This document shows positions 54,693 to 64,000 of a stretch of DNA of 64,000 nt, piece after piece. The DNA comes from an uncultured Bacteroidales bacterium (lineage in GTDB: Bacteria > Bacteroidota > Bacteroidia > Bacteroidales > CAIXZF01): positions 39,581-103,580 of the forward strand of contig CAIXZF010000063.1 of NCBI GenBank assembly GCA_903923925.1. Direction: 5' to 3'. The notes beneath the pieces were generated by a model that saw only the letters and a list, made by a program, of their open reading frames with translations, made no database searches and had not been told where the DNA came from. Made by a program: the position numbers and the translations under genes. Numbering within the stretch: position 1 is the first letter of the stretch; each line of letters begins with the position of its first letter.

Positions 54693-57600
54693 ATGAAAAA
54701 CACCTTTCGCATTTTTAGCACTTTGATTCTGTTGATCATTGTTTTTAAAGGCTTTGCACAGGCACCGACCTACATTTATTTTGTTCCTCTTCCAGAACAA
54801 CAAATCCATAATGCATTTACAGTACTATACACAAGTACGGGAACAACATATAATACTGTTATTTCCATTGTACCATCAGAAAGCAATGTATTGATTTATT
54901 ACGATCAATGGGAAGATGGATATGAGTTGAATTTAGGAACTAAAACACAAACTACAACTCAAATATGGGGCGACGGAAATGCTGCAAATGGTTTTCCTCC
55001 GGGTTATCCTGCAGATCCGCCACTTGTTGCAGGCAGACCGATAATTCTGGAAAATAATGTACTATTACCAAGAGTTCCAACAACAATTTTGTATGATGGC
55101 AGAGATAAATTTGGTTCTTCCTGTTCACTGGCAGTTACCAGATCAAGCTGGGCTATTAACCCGGGTCCGGTTTTAGCGGATGCAATTGAGTTTTACAATA
55201 CTAAATCTTATGGAAATTTTTTCTATTTCCCTATAGGTCAAACAACTATTGCTGCCGGTGTTGATAATTCATTTTCTTTAGTTTCACTTTGTGTTGGGGC
55301 GTCGCAAAATGCAACTCAGCTATTAATTGACAAAGATGGAAATGGAACTATAGATGTTACGGCCGTCATAAATGAGGGAGAAAGCTATCAGGTTAATGGT
55401 GGCATTTTGCATGGTGGTTCAGTAACTTCTAACAAGCCTGTGCAGGTAGCACTAATAACCGGGAGGATCGCTGCCACTTATGCTTCCAGATGGTATAATC
55501 TTGTTCCAGTTTCCGGGTGGGATAAATCTTATTATACTCCTGTAGCAACCACTAACGCTAGTGCAGTTTCAGATGTGTTTGTTTTTAATCCGCAAGCTGC
55601 TGCATTAACAATTAATTACCAGTCTAATTTAGGAAATGGGTCTTTTTCTGTTCCATCAAAAGGTGTTTACCGTTACCATGTTCCTTTGAACAGTGCGGCA
55701 CATTTCCATAGTACACTTGCATTTTATGCAGTTGGGGGAACCGACATGGATGCTGCAGGAAATACAACCTGGGATTGGGGTTATTGTCTTGTTCCTGAAA
55801 TATATCTCACAAATTCTATATACGTTGGCTGGGGGCCAGGTTGTGCATCTCCGATAATTTACAATGGAAATCCGGTTTGGGTAGGGTCAACAGAAGATAT
55901 TGAAAACACGACAATTTATATCGACCTTGACGGGAACCCGGCTACAGGTGCATTGACAGATATTAACGGAAATAAATATGATTTATCGAGAGTTATCGCT
56001 CCTTTAAGCGTTGTCACAATTTACGACAATACAGATAAAAACCAGACCGGCATGCATGTTTATACTCTTGACGGCAAAAATATTGTTGCTGCCTGGGGTG
56101 AGGATGCATTAACTGCGGGACCTGGAAATCCTTATCTTGATATTGGGACTACAATTCCTCCAGATCCTGATTTTATTATCCGTAAGGCCTACAAGTTCAC
56201 TTATGATGCAAACAGTAACAACCTAGCTGATGTTGGCGATACAATTCAGTTTATTTTGCGTATCAAAAACTTTACTTTACAGCCTTATACAGATATCTTT
56301 GTTTATGATACTATTCCTGCTCAGGTTACATATAAATCAAACAGCACTTATTATGATCTGACACCTCTTCCTGACAATACTTCTCCTAATACTATATTCC
56401 CACTTGACCAAACTGGCTATTTAATTTCCTTGCTTCCTGCCGGAGCAAAAGATTCTATTACCTATAAAACTGTTGTAAAAGGACCGGCTATTTCCTATTC
56501 TGATATTCTTAACAGAGTTGTTGCAATTGATAATTTCGGAACTCATTTCAAATCAGAAGTGAAGGTACCGGCCAATTATAATCCAACTGCATGTGCAATA
56601 TTTTTTACAAACAGCGGAGGAACTACCGTAAGTTCTTACAATGAAAATTCCACGATTTATATTAAAGTAACTGATGGAGACAACAACCAAAACATAGCAG
56701 CTATAGATTCTGTTAAGGTAACCGTTACATCTTCAACAGGAGACAGTGAGATAAAATATCTCCTGGAAACCGGTATTAACACTGGCGATTTCAGAAATTC
56801 CCTTACTTCTTCCAAAACATCGGGAACTGGTGCCAACAATGGTACTTTGTATGCTGTTTCAGGAGGAACTATTGCTGTTTCTTACACAGACCTTATCTAT
56901 GGCGGTACATGCAGCATCAATAGTTTTCCTGTAACCGGGCCATCTTTCAGAAAATATTTATATTTAAGTGATACAACTGCTTCTGGAACCGGTACTTACT
57001 TAGACCGTATAAAGCCTTATTCTGCCGATGTTACATCAGCCTCTACTGTAGTACTTGGTGCAGTTGGCAGCAGTGGAAGCGTTACTCTGAATCCAACGCA
57101 GGATGCTTTTATCAATGCTACTCCAAGTGCTACAACAACCAATTACGGGGCCTGTACCCAGATGGGAATAGACGGAGTACTTACAAGCCCTCTGCGTGCT
57201 CTTTTAGAATTTAACCTTAGCCCTTACAATGGATATACAATAACTGCTGCAACTCTCACTTTTGGTCGCAGCGATGCTTCGCCAATAAATTTAACATTTG
57301 AAGGTCATCAGATTACTTCACCATGGACAGAAGGAACCGGAACTGTTGCAGCCTGGTCCGGTGGTACTGCGTCTGTTCCAACTGCTACATCTTCTTCTAC
57401 TGATGTTTCCTGGGCAAACAGGACTGGCACAACTGCATGGACTACTCCCGGCGGAGACTTCAATGCTACTGCAATTGTACCATCAACGGTCTTTACTGCC
57501 ACACCAACAATGACAGGCGCAGGATTAGTAAGCCTTGTTCAGAACTGGGTAAATACACCAGCTACCAATTATGGAATTTTAATTAAAGGAACTTCTGAAG

Positions 57601-59852
57601 CAAGTGGCAGCAGTGCAGCCGGAACCCGATACGATTTATACAGCCGAACCGGCACTACAATTCCAACTCTACAAATATCGTATTCTTCGCCTGCACCAAC
57701 AACAGCTACTTTTACACAGCACAATGCTATGTGCAGTGCAATTACGCTGACTTCCGGAGGTGCTGTTAAAGTAAAACTCTGGCTAAGCAATATGACTGGA
57801 ACTGTTGTCAGTAATCCTGCTATATCTGCTATTTTAAAAGACAACGGAGTTGCATTTCTAACTTTAAGTTCTCCTGTATTATATGACCAGACAGGTACGG
57901 CCAATGACACTATCATCTGGACAGGAACTATGGCATCCAACTACATCTTAGCAGCCGGCCATACAGTAAGTTTAGATGTTACTACAACTCAACCCAGTTT
58001 TACTTTTCAGATTACATATGATGCTTTTGCAACGCCATCCCTGGTTCGCCTTCCAGTAACGAACGTTATTGATATTGCTTCTTTTGGGGTTTATAATGCA
58101 CCAAACCCAGGAGGAACTTTAAATACAACAGCCTATAATGGTTCAACTGTATATATTCGGGCAACTGTATCAGATCCGTTTGGCTACTATGATATTACAA
58201 GTGCTGCCTTAAGGATTACCGATCCAACTCTTGCAAATACAGATGTAGCTATGACCCAGGTAGCTGTAAGTGGATGTACAAAAACATTCGAATACCCCTG
58301 GGTAACAGGTGTTACTCAAGGTAGCTATACGCTTCGTGTTATTACGAATGAAGGGTATGAAAATGAAGTCAAGGATACCGCTATTACTACTTTTTCACTC
58401 CAATATCTGGATACAGGTACACCCTGTGCAGTTGACTTTACTGACGTTTCAGGAACCCCCCTCACACAGTATTCAGCAAACGGAACTTTGTACTTCAAAG
58501 TTAAAGATATGGACAAAAATACAAATGTCGCAAGCGCAGAATCTGTAAACATTGTAGTTACAAGCAGTACCGGAGATTTAGAGAATAAAACACTTACAGA
58601 AACAGGTGTTAATACTGGAATTTTTACAGGATCAATGACCAGCAGTACTACAGGACCTGTTAATAATAATAACGGGACTCTTTATGCAAGCAACGGATCT
58701 ACAATCTTTTTCTCTTATACAGATGCTATTACGGCAACTGATGTTTGTACAGCCAATGCCTATATTTTTACTGCTGCTCCATCTCTAAGTACAATAAAAT
58801 CAAGGCTATTGCCTGCAGGACTATACGCAAAAATCGGAGATACTGTGAGATGGCAAATTACAGTTACCAATTCCGGGAACGTTAACCTTGCTGACATAAA
58901 CATGACAGACACGTATAGCAATGCATGCCTCACCTTCATTAGCGCCTCACCAGCTCAAAGCAGCATTGGTGCCGGGACAGTTACCTGGAATACAGCTGAA
59001 ATGGGCGGATCAATGTTAATTGGACAAACCAGGAACTTCATTGTCACATTTATTTGCGCTTCTGGTTGTGGAAGTATAAGCAATTCAATTACTGCTACTT
59101 CTGTTGCCAATTCGCTTACATCAACAGCTACAAGCCCGGTAACACTCGATAACCCTGTGCTTACTATGGCAAAGACACGTACGAGTCCATTAAATGTGAA
59201 TATTTTCGTGGATGATAATATCACTTATAGTATTGTTGTAACCAATACAGGCAACACAATTGCATCAACAGTTCCTCTCGTGGATGTTTACAGTGATTAT
59301 AACCTTCAATATGTTAGTTCGACTTTAGCCCCCACTGCTTCAGGATCAGGCCAGATTGACTGGGCAAATATCGGCCCTATTAATCCGCTGGGATCTGTTT
59401 CGATTTCTGTTACATTCAAGGCATTGCATGGCAATGAAGGATTACATGTTATCAATAATGCTTCTGTTGATTTTGGTGTTGACCAACATGGAAACACAAT
59501 TCCACCAGTAAATGATACGGCAAGATTGTATGTTTTAAATCCACCAATTGCGGTCGATGATAATTATACCACAATCCTTAATACTCCGGTTAGCGGTAAT
59601 GTAACAGCAAACGATTCTGATGCAGATGGGGATATCCTCACTGTAACACCATACTCAGGCGCTACTACACATGGAAATGTTGTACTTAACTCAAACGGAA
59701 CATTTACCTATACTCCAACAACCGGCTATACCGGAAATGACAGTTTTACCTATACCATCTGTGACCCAACTGCCAAATGTGCAGTGGCCACGGTACATCT
59801 AACGATACTCTCCTGTATTGATCCGCCTGTTCGGCCAAATAATGTACATTAA
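54693..59852 (+). CDS. Giant secreted multidomain beta protein (DUF11, DNRLRE-like, cadherin-like)
   Basis: The 1719-residue protein has a signal peptide (ending KGFAQ). The N-terminal 480 residues are a beta-rich surface-protein module (VLIYYDQWEDGYELNLG). A DUF11-like unit lies at about 495-625. Two copies of a 100-residue domain lie at about 634-733 and 1245-1344. A DNRLRE/CBM96-like domain sits at about 797-985 (LNPTQDAFINATPS, RALLEFNL). Two more DUF11-like units cover 1366-1605, and a cadherin-like VSGNVTANDSDADGD module ends at about 1708. No T9SS sorting domain was recognised at the end. Likely a surface or extracellular adhesin. It precedes another giant gene by 12 bases. Confidence 0.88.
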   Translation: MKNTFRIFSTLILLIIVFKGFAQAPTYIYFVPLPEQQIHNAFTVLYTSTGTTYNTVISIVPSESNVLIYYDQWEDGYELNLGTKTQTTTQIWGDGNAANGFPPGYPADPPLVAGRPIILENNVLLPRVPTTILYDGRDKFGSSCSLAVTRSSWAINPGPVLADAIEFYNTKSYGNFFYFPIGQTTIAAGVDNSFSLVSLCVGASQNATQLLIDKDGNGTIDVTAVINEGESYQVNGGILHGGSVTSNKPVQVALITGRIAATYASRWYNLVPVSGWDKSYYTPVATTNASAVSDVFVFNPQAAALTINYQSNLGNGSFSVPSKGVYRYHVPLNSAAHFHSTLAFYAVGGTDMDAAGNTTWDWGYCLVPEIYLTNSIYVGWGPGCASPIIYNGNPVWVGSTEDIENTTIYIDLDGNPATGALTDINGNKYDLSRVIAPLSVVTIYDNTDKNQTGMHVYTLDGKNIVAAWGEDALTAGPGNPYLDIGTTIPPDPDFIIRKAYKFTYDANSNNLADVGDTIQFILRIKNFTLQPYTDIFVYDTIPAQVTYKSNSTYYDLTPLPDNTSPNTIFPLDQTGYLISLLPAGAKDSITYKTVVKGPAISYSDILNRVVAIDNFGTHFKSEVKVPANYNPTACAIFFTNSGGTTVSSYNENSTIYIKVTDGDNNQNIAAIDSVKVTVTSSTGDSEIKYLLETGINTGDFRNSLTSSKTSGTGANNGTLYAVSGGTIAVSYTDLIYGGTCSINSFPVTGPSFRKYLYLSDTTASGTGTYLDRIKPYSADVTSASTVVLGAVGSSGSVTLNPTQDAFINATPSATTTNYGACTQMGIDGVLTSPLRALLEFNLSPYNGYTITAATLTFGRSDASPINLTFEGHQITSPWTEGTGTVAAWSGGTASVPTATSSSTDVSWANRTGTTAWTTPGGDFNATAIVPSTVFTATPTMTGAGLVSLVQNWVNTPATNYGILIKGTSEASGSSAAGTRYDLYSRTGTTIPTLQISYSSPAPTTATFTQHNAMCSAITLTSGGAVKVKLWLSNMTGTVVSNPAISAILKDNGVAFLTLSSPVLYDQTGTANDTIIWTGTMASNYILAAGHTVSLDVTTTQPSFTFQITYDAFATPSLVRLPVTNVIDIASFGVYNAPNPGGTLNTTAYNGSTVYIRATVSDPFGYYDITSAALRITDPTLANTDVAMTQVAVSGCTKTFEYPWVTGVTQGSYTLRVITNEGYENEVKDTAITTFSLQYLDTGTPCAVDFTDVSGTPLTQYSANGTLYFKVKDMDKNTNVASAESVNIVVTSSTGDLENKTLTETGVNTGIFTGSMTSSTTGPVNNNNGTLYASNGSTIFFSYTDAITATDVCTANAYIFTAAPSLSTIKSRLLPAGLYAKIGDTVRWQITVTNSGNVNLADINMTDTYSNACLTFISASPAQSSIGAGTVTWNTAEMGGSMLIGQTRNFIVTFICASGCGSISNSITATSVANSLTSTATSPVTLDNPVLTMAKTRTSPLNVNIFVDDNITYSIVVTNTGNTIASTVPLVDVYSDYNLQYVSSTLAPTASGSGQIDWANIGPINPLGSVSISVTFKALHGNEGLHVINNASVDFGVDQHGNTIPPVNDTARLYVLNPPIAVDDNYTTILNTPVSGNVTANDSDADGDILTVTPYSGATTHGNVVLNSNGTFTYTPTTGYTGNDSFTYTICDPTAKCAVATVHLTILSCIDPPVRPNNVH

Positions 59853-59864
59853 GAATTATACAAA

Positions 59865-62800
59865 ATGAGGGCCAACAAACAAAAAAAGCACAGAGCTATG
59901 AACAACAATAAGCATATTATGAAACAAATCTACAGTTTCATCGCCGGGATTTTACTTTTTAGCCAAACTGCCATGGCTGCCACATATACAGTTACAAATA
60001 CCTATGATTCAGGAAATGGCTCATTTAGAAAAGCCCTTACTGATGCAAATGCAAATGTGGGTAAGGATATTATCAATTTCAATATTCCAGGGGCGGGACC
60101 TCATATAATAACCTTATTCTCTGCCTTGCCTCAGATTACTGAACAGATAACTATTGATGGTTATAGTCAGCCACAGTCGTATCCGGGAACAGCAGACTTT
60201 CCAGCTAAAATACTCTGTGTTATTGACTTCAATTTAATGGGTTCCTCTGGTATTGAATTTACTTTTTCCAGCGGCACAAGCGATATTTCCGGATTATCCA
60301 TTGTAAATGCAACAGGTGGAAGCAGTGCTGGTATTTACCTCAATAATTGCGCTCTTACCAACATTACCGGAAATATGATCGGATTATATCCCGATGGAAG
60401 TGGTGGAGGAAACTATGTTGGAATAAAAATATCAGGAACAGACAATACTGTTATTGGAGGAAGCGATGCCAACAGGAATATCATCTCATACAATTATACT
60501 TATGGTATTCTGATTGAAAATATTGCTGCCAATGAAGCTACAGGATCAAGTATTTCGTATAATTACATTGGAACAGATGCAACTGGAAAGATTGCAATGG
60601 GAAACATATTCGATGGCATACATGTATCTCTTTGTGATAACACAATTATTACCAACAACATAATCAGTTCAAACAGTGGTAATGGTATTTATCTTAATGG
60701 TACTGCAACCAATGCTGTAGTTGGAACAACAATAGAGAAAAACAGGATAGGTTTAGCAAAGACAAATGCAGTTTTAGAAAATTCATTAAATGGCATTGAG
60801 CTGAATTATTGTCAGAATACGATTATTGGTGGTTCTGCTGCATTCTCAAATGTTATTGCACACAATTCACTTAACGGGATTGTTGTAACAGGAAATTTAA
60901 CCAGTACAGGAAATCAAATTACCTATAATTCAATTTACCTTAATACACTCTTGGGAATTGACCTTAATAACGATGGCAATACAGCCAATGATTCAGGGGA
61001 TGCTGACAGTGGGCCTAACAGTTTGCAGAATTACCCTGTAATTGATTCAGCTGTTATGAATGGTGCCAATCTGATAATTTACGGCAAATTTAACGGAACT
61101 CTGGCCGCTCCGGTCAGATTGGAATTTTTTAACAATCCGTTATATGTTTCACCATTGGACATCTCTGGTCATGGAGAAGGGTATACATCAATCGGTACCT
61201 TAAATGTTGTTGGTACCGGCGCTGATGCCGCATTTACTTTTTCTGTAAGCGGATTTAGTATTTATCAGGATTACATCACAGCCACGGCAACGAATACAAC
61301 AAGCCTAAGCACATCAGAATTTTCTGCCTATAAACAAATAAGTTCCAATATTGATAATGTTTGTTTTGGCCCTAGCCCTGTAAATAAAACCTATACAGTA
61401 AGCAGTGTACCTCTTGCAACGTCATATACATGGACAGTACCGGCAACTGCAAGTATTACTTCAGGACAAGGAACCACATCCATAAATGTAGATTGGGGTG
61501 GAGTTAGTGTTGGAAGTTATACTGTTTGCGTTGTTGCAAACAGCTCATGCGGAACAAGTCCATCCTCATGTTTCCCTATTTTGGTAAAAACTTGTTGTAC
61601 AAATCCAACAAGCCATGACCTGACTTATACGGCATGCAGTGGCACCCAGACTAGTGTTTCTTTGCCAACTGCCGGAGATAATTCATCACCAATTACAAAA
61701 TATACTATCACTGCTGTTGCCGACCCTGGATTAAGCGGAACACCAACTGTAGGTACCAACCTCACTGATCCTGCATCCATTTCAACTGATATTTTTACAA
61801 ATGCTACAAACGGGCAGCTTAATGTAACCTATACAGTAGTTCCCTCCTCAGGAACTTGCGTAGGAGCTTCATTTACAATTACTGTTACTGTAAATCCTGC
61901 CCCTACAATGCTGGATCCAGCTGATTTAGCTATTTGTAACGTTACTGGACCAGCGATTTCATTAACAACCAATATTTCAGGGCCAACAGTGTCTTATAGT
62001 TGGTCAACCACAGGTGATGCTGGAATATCTGGCTATAGTAATTGTACTGTTTCATGTGGAACAACAATTAATCAGATTCTAACAAATATAGGAACAAGCA
62101 CAGGAACTGCAACCTATGTAATTACACCTAAAATTGGTAGTTGTTCTGGTACCACGCAAACAGTAATTGTAACAGTAAATCCGACACCTCAGTTAAATGA
62201 TCCTGTAGATGTAGCTATATGTTCCGGTTCACAAACAAATATTGGGCTCACAACTCCCATTTCAGGGGCAACTATAACCTACTCCTGGACTACATCAGCT
62301 TCATCAGGGAATCTCAGTGGCTATAGCAATTGTGCATCCTCCTGTGGAACTTCTATTCAGCAAACATTAAGTAATAGTGGAAATACTCAGGAAACAGTTA
62401 GTTACACTGTTACTCCTCATATTGGGAGTTGCAGCGGCACAACCCAAACTGTAGTAGTAACAGTAAAACCTGTACCTTCTATTAATTTGAGTCCACTCAC
62501 ACAAACTGTTTGTCCTGGTAGCAGTTTTACAATAACTGCATCCAATCCAAACAGTGTACCAGGAGTAGTTTACAACTGGTCAAGAACAAATGATGCTGTT
62601 CTTTCAGGCGTTTTATTAACCGGAAGTGGAAGTCCAACAGGTACTTTTGCAAGCAGCGATCCTCAAAATTCTCACACAACGACTTTTACAGTAACTGTAT
62701 CAGCATCTAGTTGTTCGAGCAATACAACTGCATCAGTAACTGTGCTGGATAATTCAGCTCCAACTATTACCTGTCCAACTAATCAGAATATTAGTTGTTC

Positions 62801-64000
62801 TTCTTTGGTTCAAACCGCCGCTACAAATTATGCAGAATTTATCTTACTGCCTGGAGCATCCGTTTCTGATGTTTGTCCGGGTACAATTACTGTTGCTCAT
62901 ATTGGTGATGCTATTACAAACCTAACCTGCGTAAACAAATACACTATTACCAGAACCTACCGGGCAACTGATGCGAATGGAAATACTGCTGAATGTCAGC
63001 AGACTATAACTGTAAATGATAATGTTAATCCAACTGCAACAGCGCCTGCTGACATTACCGGAATTAAATGTATTGCCAGTATTCCTGCCGCAAATGTGGC
63101 CCTGATTACTGACGAGGCTGACAACTGCGGTGCAACACCAACGGTTGTACTTCAGAGCTCATCCAATAATGCCGGTGCTGGCTGTGTTGCCGATCCGTAC
63201 ATCCTGACCAGAACTTACAGAATTACCGATGCCTGCGGAAACTTTATTGATAGAAGTCATACCATTACTGTTGTTGACGATGTTAACCCTACCGCAACAG
63301 CACCTGCTGATATTACTGGAATCAAATGTATTGCCAGTATTCCTGCTGCTAACGTGGCCCTGATTACTGATGAAGCTGACAACTGCGGAGCAACACCAAC
63401 GATTGTTCTTCAGAGCGAAAGCAACAATGCCGGTAGTGGCTGTGCTGCAAGTCCGTACATCCTGACCAGAACCTACAGAATTACAGATGCTTGTGGAAAC
63501 TTTATCGACAGAAGTCATACCATTACTGTTATTGATGATGTTAATCCTACCGCTACAGCTCCTGCTGATATTACTGGTATCAAATGCATTGCAAGCATTC
63601 CTGCTGCTAATGTTAACCTTATCACTGACGAGGCTGACAACTGTGGTGCAACACCAACGGTTGTTCTTCAAAGCGAAAGCAATAATGCCGGGAGTGGTTG
63701 TGCTGCAAGCCCATACATCCTGACCAGAACCTACAGAATTACCGATGCCTGCGGAAACTTTATTGACAGAAGTCATACAATAACTGTTATTGATGATGTT
63801 AACCCTACCGCAACAGCACCTGCTGACATCACCGGAATCAAATGTATTGCCAGTATTCCTGCTGCTAGCGTGGCTCTGATAACTGATGAAGCTGACAACT
63901 GCGGAGCTACACCAACGGTAGTTCTTCAAAGCTCAAGCAACAATGCCGGTAGTGGTTGTGCTGCAAGTCCGTACATCCTGACCAGAACCTACAGAATTAC
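59865..64000 (+). CDS. Giant secreted repeat protein, open at the right edge of the window
   Basis: A continuous frame without stop runs at least 1378 codons to the window end. The most likely starts are ATG 59865, 59898 or 59919, the last giving MKQIYSFIAGILLF, a clean signal peptide ending MAA. Residues about 40-385 are a parallel beta-helix (repeated NIISYNYTYGI, NGIYLNGTATN). From about 480, PKD/Ig-like modules with a period near 95 residues follow (repeat origins 61890, 62175, 62463). An HYR-like unit precedes an array of near-identical 86-residue repeats from about residue 1054. The end, including any T9SS signal, is not visible. Probably a surface adhesin. Confidence 0.85.
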   Translation, partial: MRANKQKKHRAMNNNKHIMKQIYSFIAGILLFSQTAMAATYTVTNTYDSGNGSFRKALTDANANVGKDIINFNIPGAGPHIITLFSALPQITEQITIDGYSQPQSYPGTADFPAKILCVIDFNLMGSSGIEFTFSSGTSDISGLSIVNATGGSSAGIYLNNCALTNITGNMIGLYPDGSGGGNYVGIKISGTDNTVIGGSDANRNIISYNYTYGILIENIAANEATGSSISYNYIGTDATGKIAMGNIFDGIHVSLCDNTIITNNIISSNSGNGIYLNGTATNAVVGTTIEKNRIGLAKTNAVLENSLNGIELNYCQNTIIGGSAAFSNVIAHNSLNGIVVTGNLTSTGNQITYNSIYLNTLLGIDLNNDGNTANDSGDADSGPNSLQNYPVIDSAVMNGANLIIYGKFNGTLAAPVRLEFFNNPLYVSPLDISGHGEGYTSIGTLNVVGTGADAAFTFSVSGFSIYQDYITATATNTTSLSTSEFSAYKQISSNIDNVCFGPSPVNKTYTVSSVPLATSYTWTVPATASITSGQGTTSINVDWGGVSVGSYTVCVVANSSCGTSPSSCFPILVKTCCTNPTSHDLTYTACSGTQTSVSLPTAGDNSSPITKYTITAVADPGLSGTPTVGTNLTDPASISTDIFTNATNGQLNVTYTVVPSSGTCVGASFTITVTVNPAPTMLDPADLAICNVTGPAISLTTNISGPTVSYSWSTTGDAGISGYSNCTVSCGTTINQILTNIGTSTGTATYVITPKIGSCSGTTQTVIVTVNPTPQLNDPVDVAICSGSQTNIGLTTPISGATITYSWTTSASSGNLSGYSNCASSCGTSIQQTLSNSGNTQETVSYTVTPHIGSCSGTTQTVVVTVKPVPSINLSPLTQTVCPGSSFTITASNPNSVPGVVYNWSRTNDAVLSGVLLTGSGSPTGTFASSDPQNSHTTTFTVTVSASSCSSNTTASVTVLDNSAPTITCPTNQNISCSSLVQTAATNYAEFILLPGASVSDVCPGTITVAHIGDAITNLTCVNKYTITRTYRATDANGNTAECQQTITVNDNVNPTATAPADITGIKCIASIPAANVALITDEADNCGATPTVVLQSSSNNAGAGCVADPYILTRTYRITDACGNFIDRSHTITVVDDVNPTATAPADITGIKCIASIPAANVALITDEADNCGATPTIVLQSESNNAGSGCAASPYILTRTYRITDACGNFIDRSHTITVIDDVNPTATAPADITGIKCIASIPAANVNLITDEADNCGATPTVVLQSESNNAGSGCAASPYILTRTYRITDACGNFIDRSHTITVIDDVNPTATAPADITGIKCIASIPAASVALITDEADNCGATPTVVLQSSSNNAGSGCAASPYILTRTYRI
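63024..64000 (+). repeat. 258-bp tandem repeat array (86 residues per unit)
   Basis: Units begin at 63024, 63282, 63540 and 63798, exactly 258 bp apart; the fourth is cut by the window edge. Each encodes PTATAPADITGIKCIAS, DEADNCGATPT, YILTRTYRITDACGNF and a SHTITV strand. Conserved Cys residues recur in every unit. The unit resembles HYR-type Ig domains. Confidence 0.95.

Noticed and set aside
63159..63929. 256-residue open frame on the minus strand
   Set aside because: It is the antisense shadow of the 258-bp repeats of the plus-strand giant gene; its repeated content mirrors the repeat period and it has no independent features.
1..64000. tRNA, rRNA or CRISPR sequences
   Set aside because: Every intergenic gap was read; none shows a tRNA cloverleaf, conserved rRNA segments, or regularly spaced short direct repeats with unique spacers.

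Overview
The window is AT-rich DNA from a member of the Bacteroidota, most likely an anaerobic, Bacteroidales-like lineage. The sequence signs are: three proteins with C-terminal type IX secretion (T9SS) sorting domains and a PorQ homologue; Bacteroidota-type -7 promoter boxes (TAnnTTTG) in front of many genes with little Shine-Dalgarno signal; a TonB-dependent receptor with a carboxypeptidase-like N-terminal domain; and a phosphofructokinase whose active-site residues indicate pyrophosphate use. No rRNA, tRNA, CRISPR array, insertion sequence or prophage was recognised.

Layout. 1-8 kb: the tail of a metallophosphoesterase, the ClpB disaggregase, a hybrid histidine kinase, miaA behind a PRiA4b-ORF3-like gene, and a CCA-adding-enzyme-like nucleotidyltransferase. 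7.7-11.5 kb: a TCA-type cluster of isocitrate dehydrogenase, a variant HD-domain protein and a fused aconitase-family enzyme, with intrinsic terminators. 11.6-20 kb: a secreted M43 metalloprotease, an AAA/DUF4143 ATPase, a small DUF1289 protein, ribosomal protein S1 with a repetitive acidic tail, and a secreted S8 protease. 20-23.3 kb: a zinc/manganese-type ABC uptake operon plus a lipoprotein. 23.3-31.7 kb: a fused glycosyltransferase, a 2-oxoacid dehydrogenase E2, a TPR/PD40 protein, an ExoX-like exonuclease, a FAH-family hydrolase and a sialate O-acetylesterase. 31.7-36 kb: a TetR regulator, then porQ-ispH-recF-dciA-like on the minus strand. 36-44.4 kb: a phosphoglycerate-dehydrogenase-like enzyme, PPi-type phosphofructokinase, aspartate kinase, class I fructose bisphosphatase and Mfd.

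44.4-51.5 kb is the most interesting functional group: an OB-fold-like DUF5689 lipoprotein, a TonB-dependent receptor, a secreted endonuclease/exonuclease/phosphatase, and a T9SS cargo carrying the OB-fold domain type that accompanies extracellular nucleases. I infer an extracellular nucleic-acid (or nucleotide/phosphate) scavenging module. 51.6-54.3 kb carries a polyprenol-phosphate-mannose-synthase-like enzyme, dihydroorotase and a MORN-type lipoprotein. From 54.7 kb to the end run two giant same-strand secreted proteins. The second is open at the window edge and contains an exact-period 258-bp (86-residue) tandem repeat.

Gene starts were re-chosen where the longest open frame overruns a neighbour or lacks homology (for example ispH, recF, fbp, lysC, DUF1289). 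All functional assignments come from reading motifs by eye; no database search was run.
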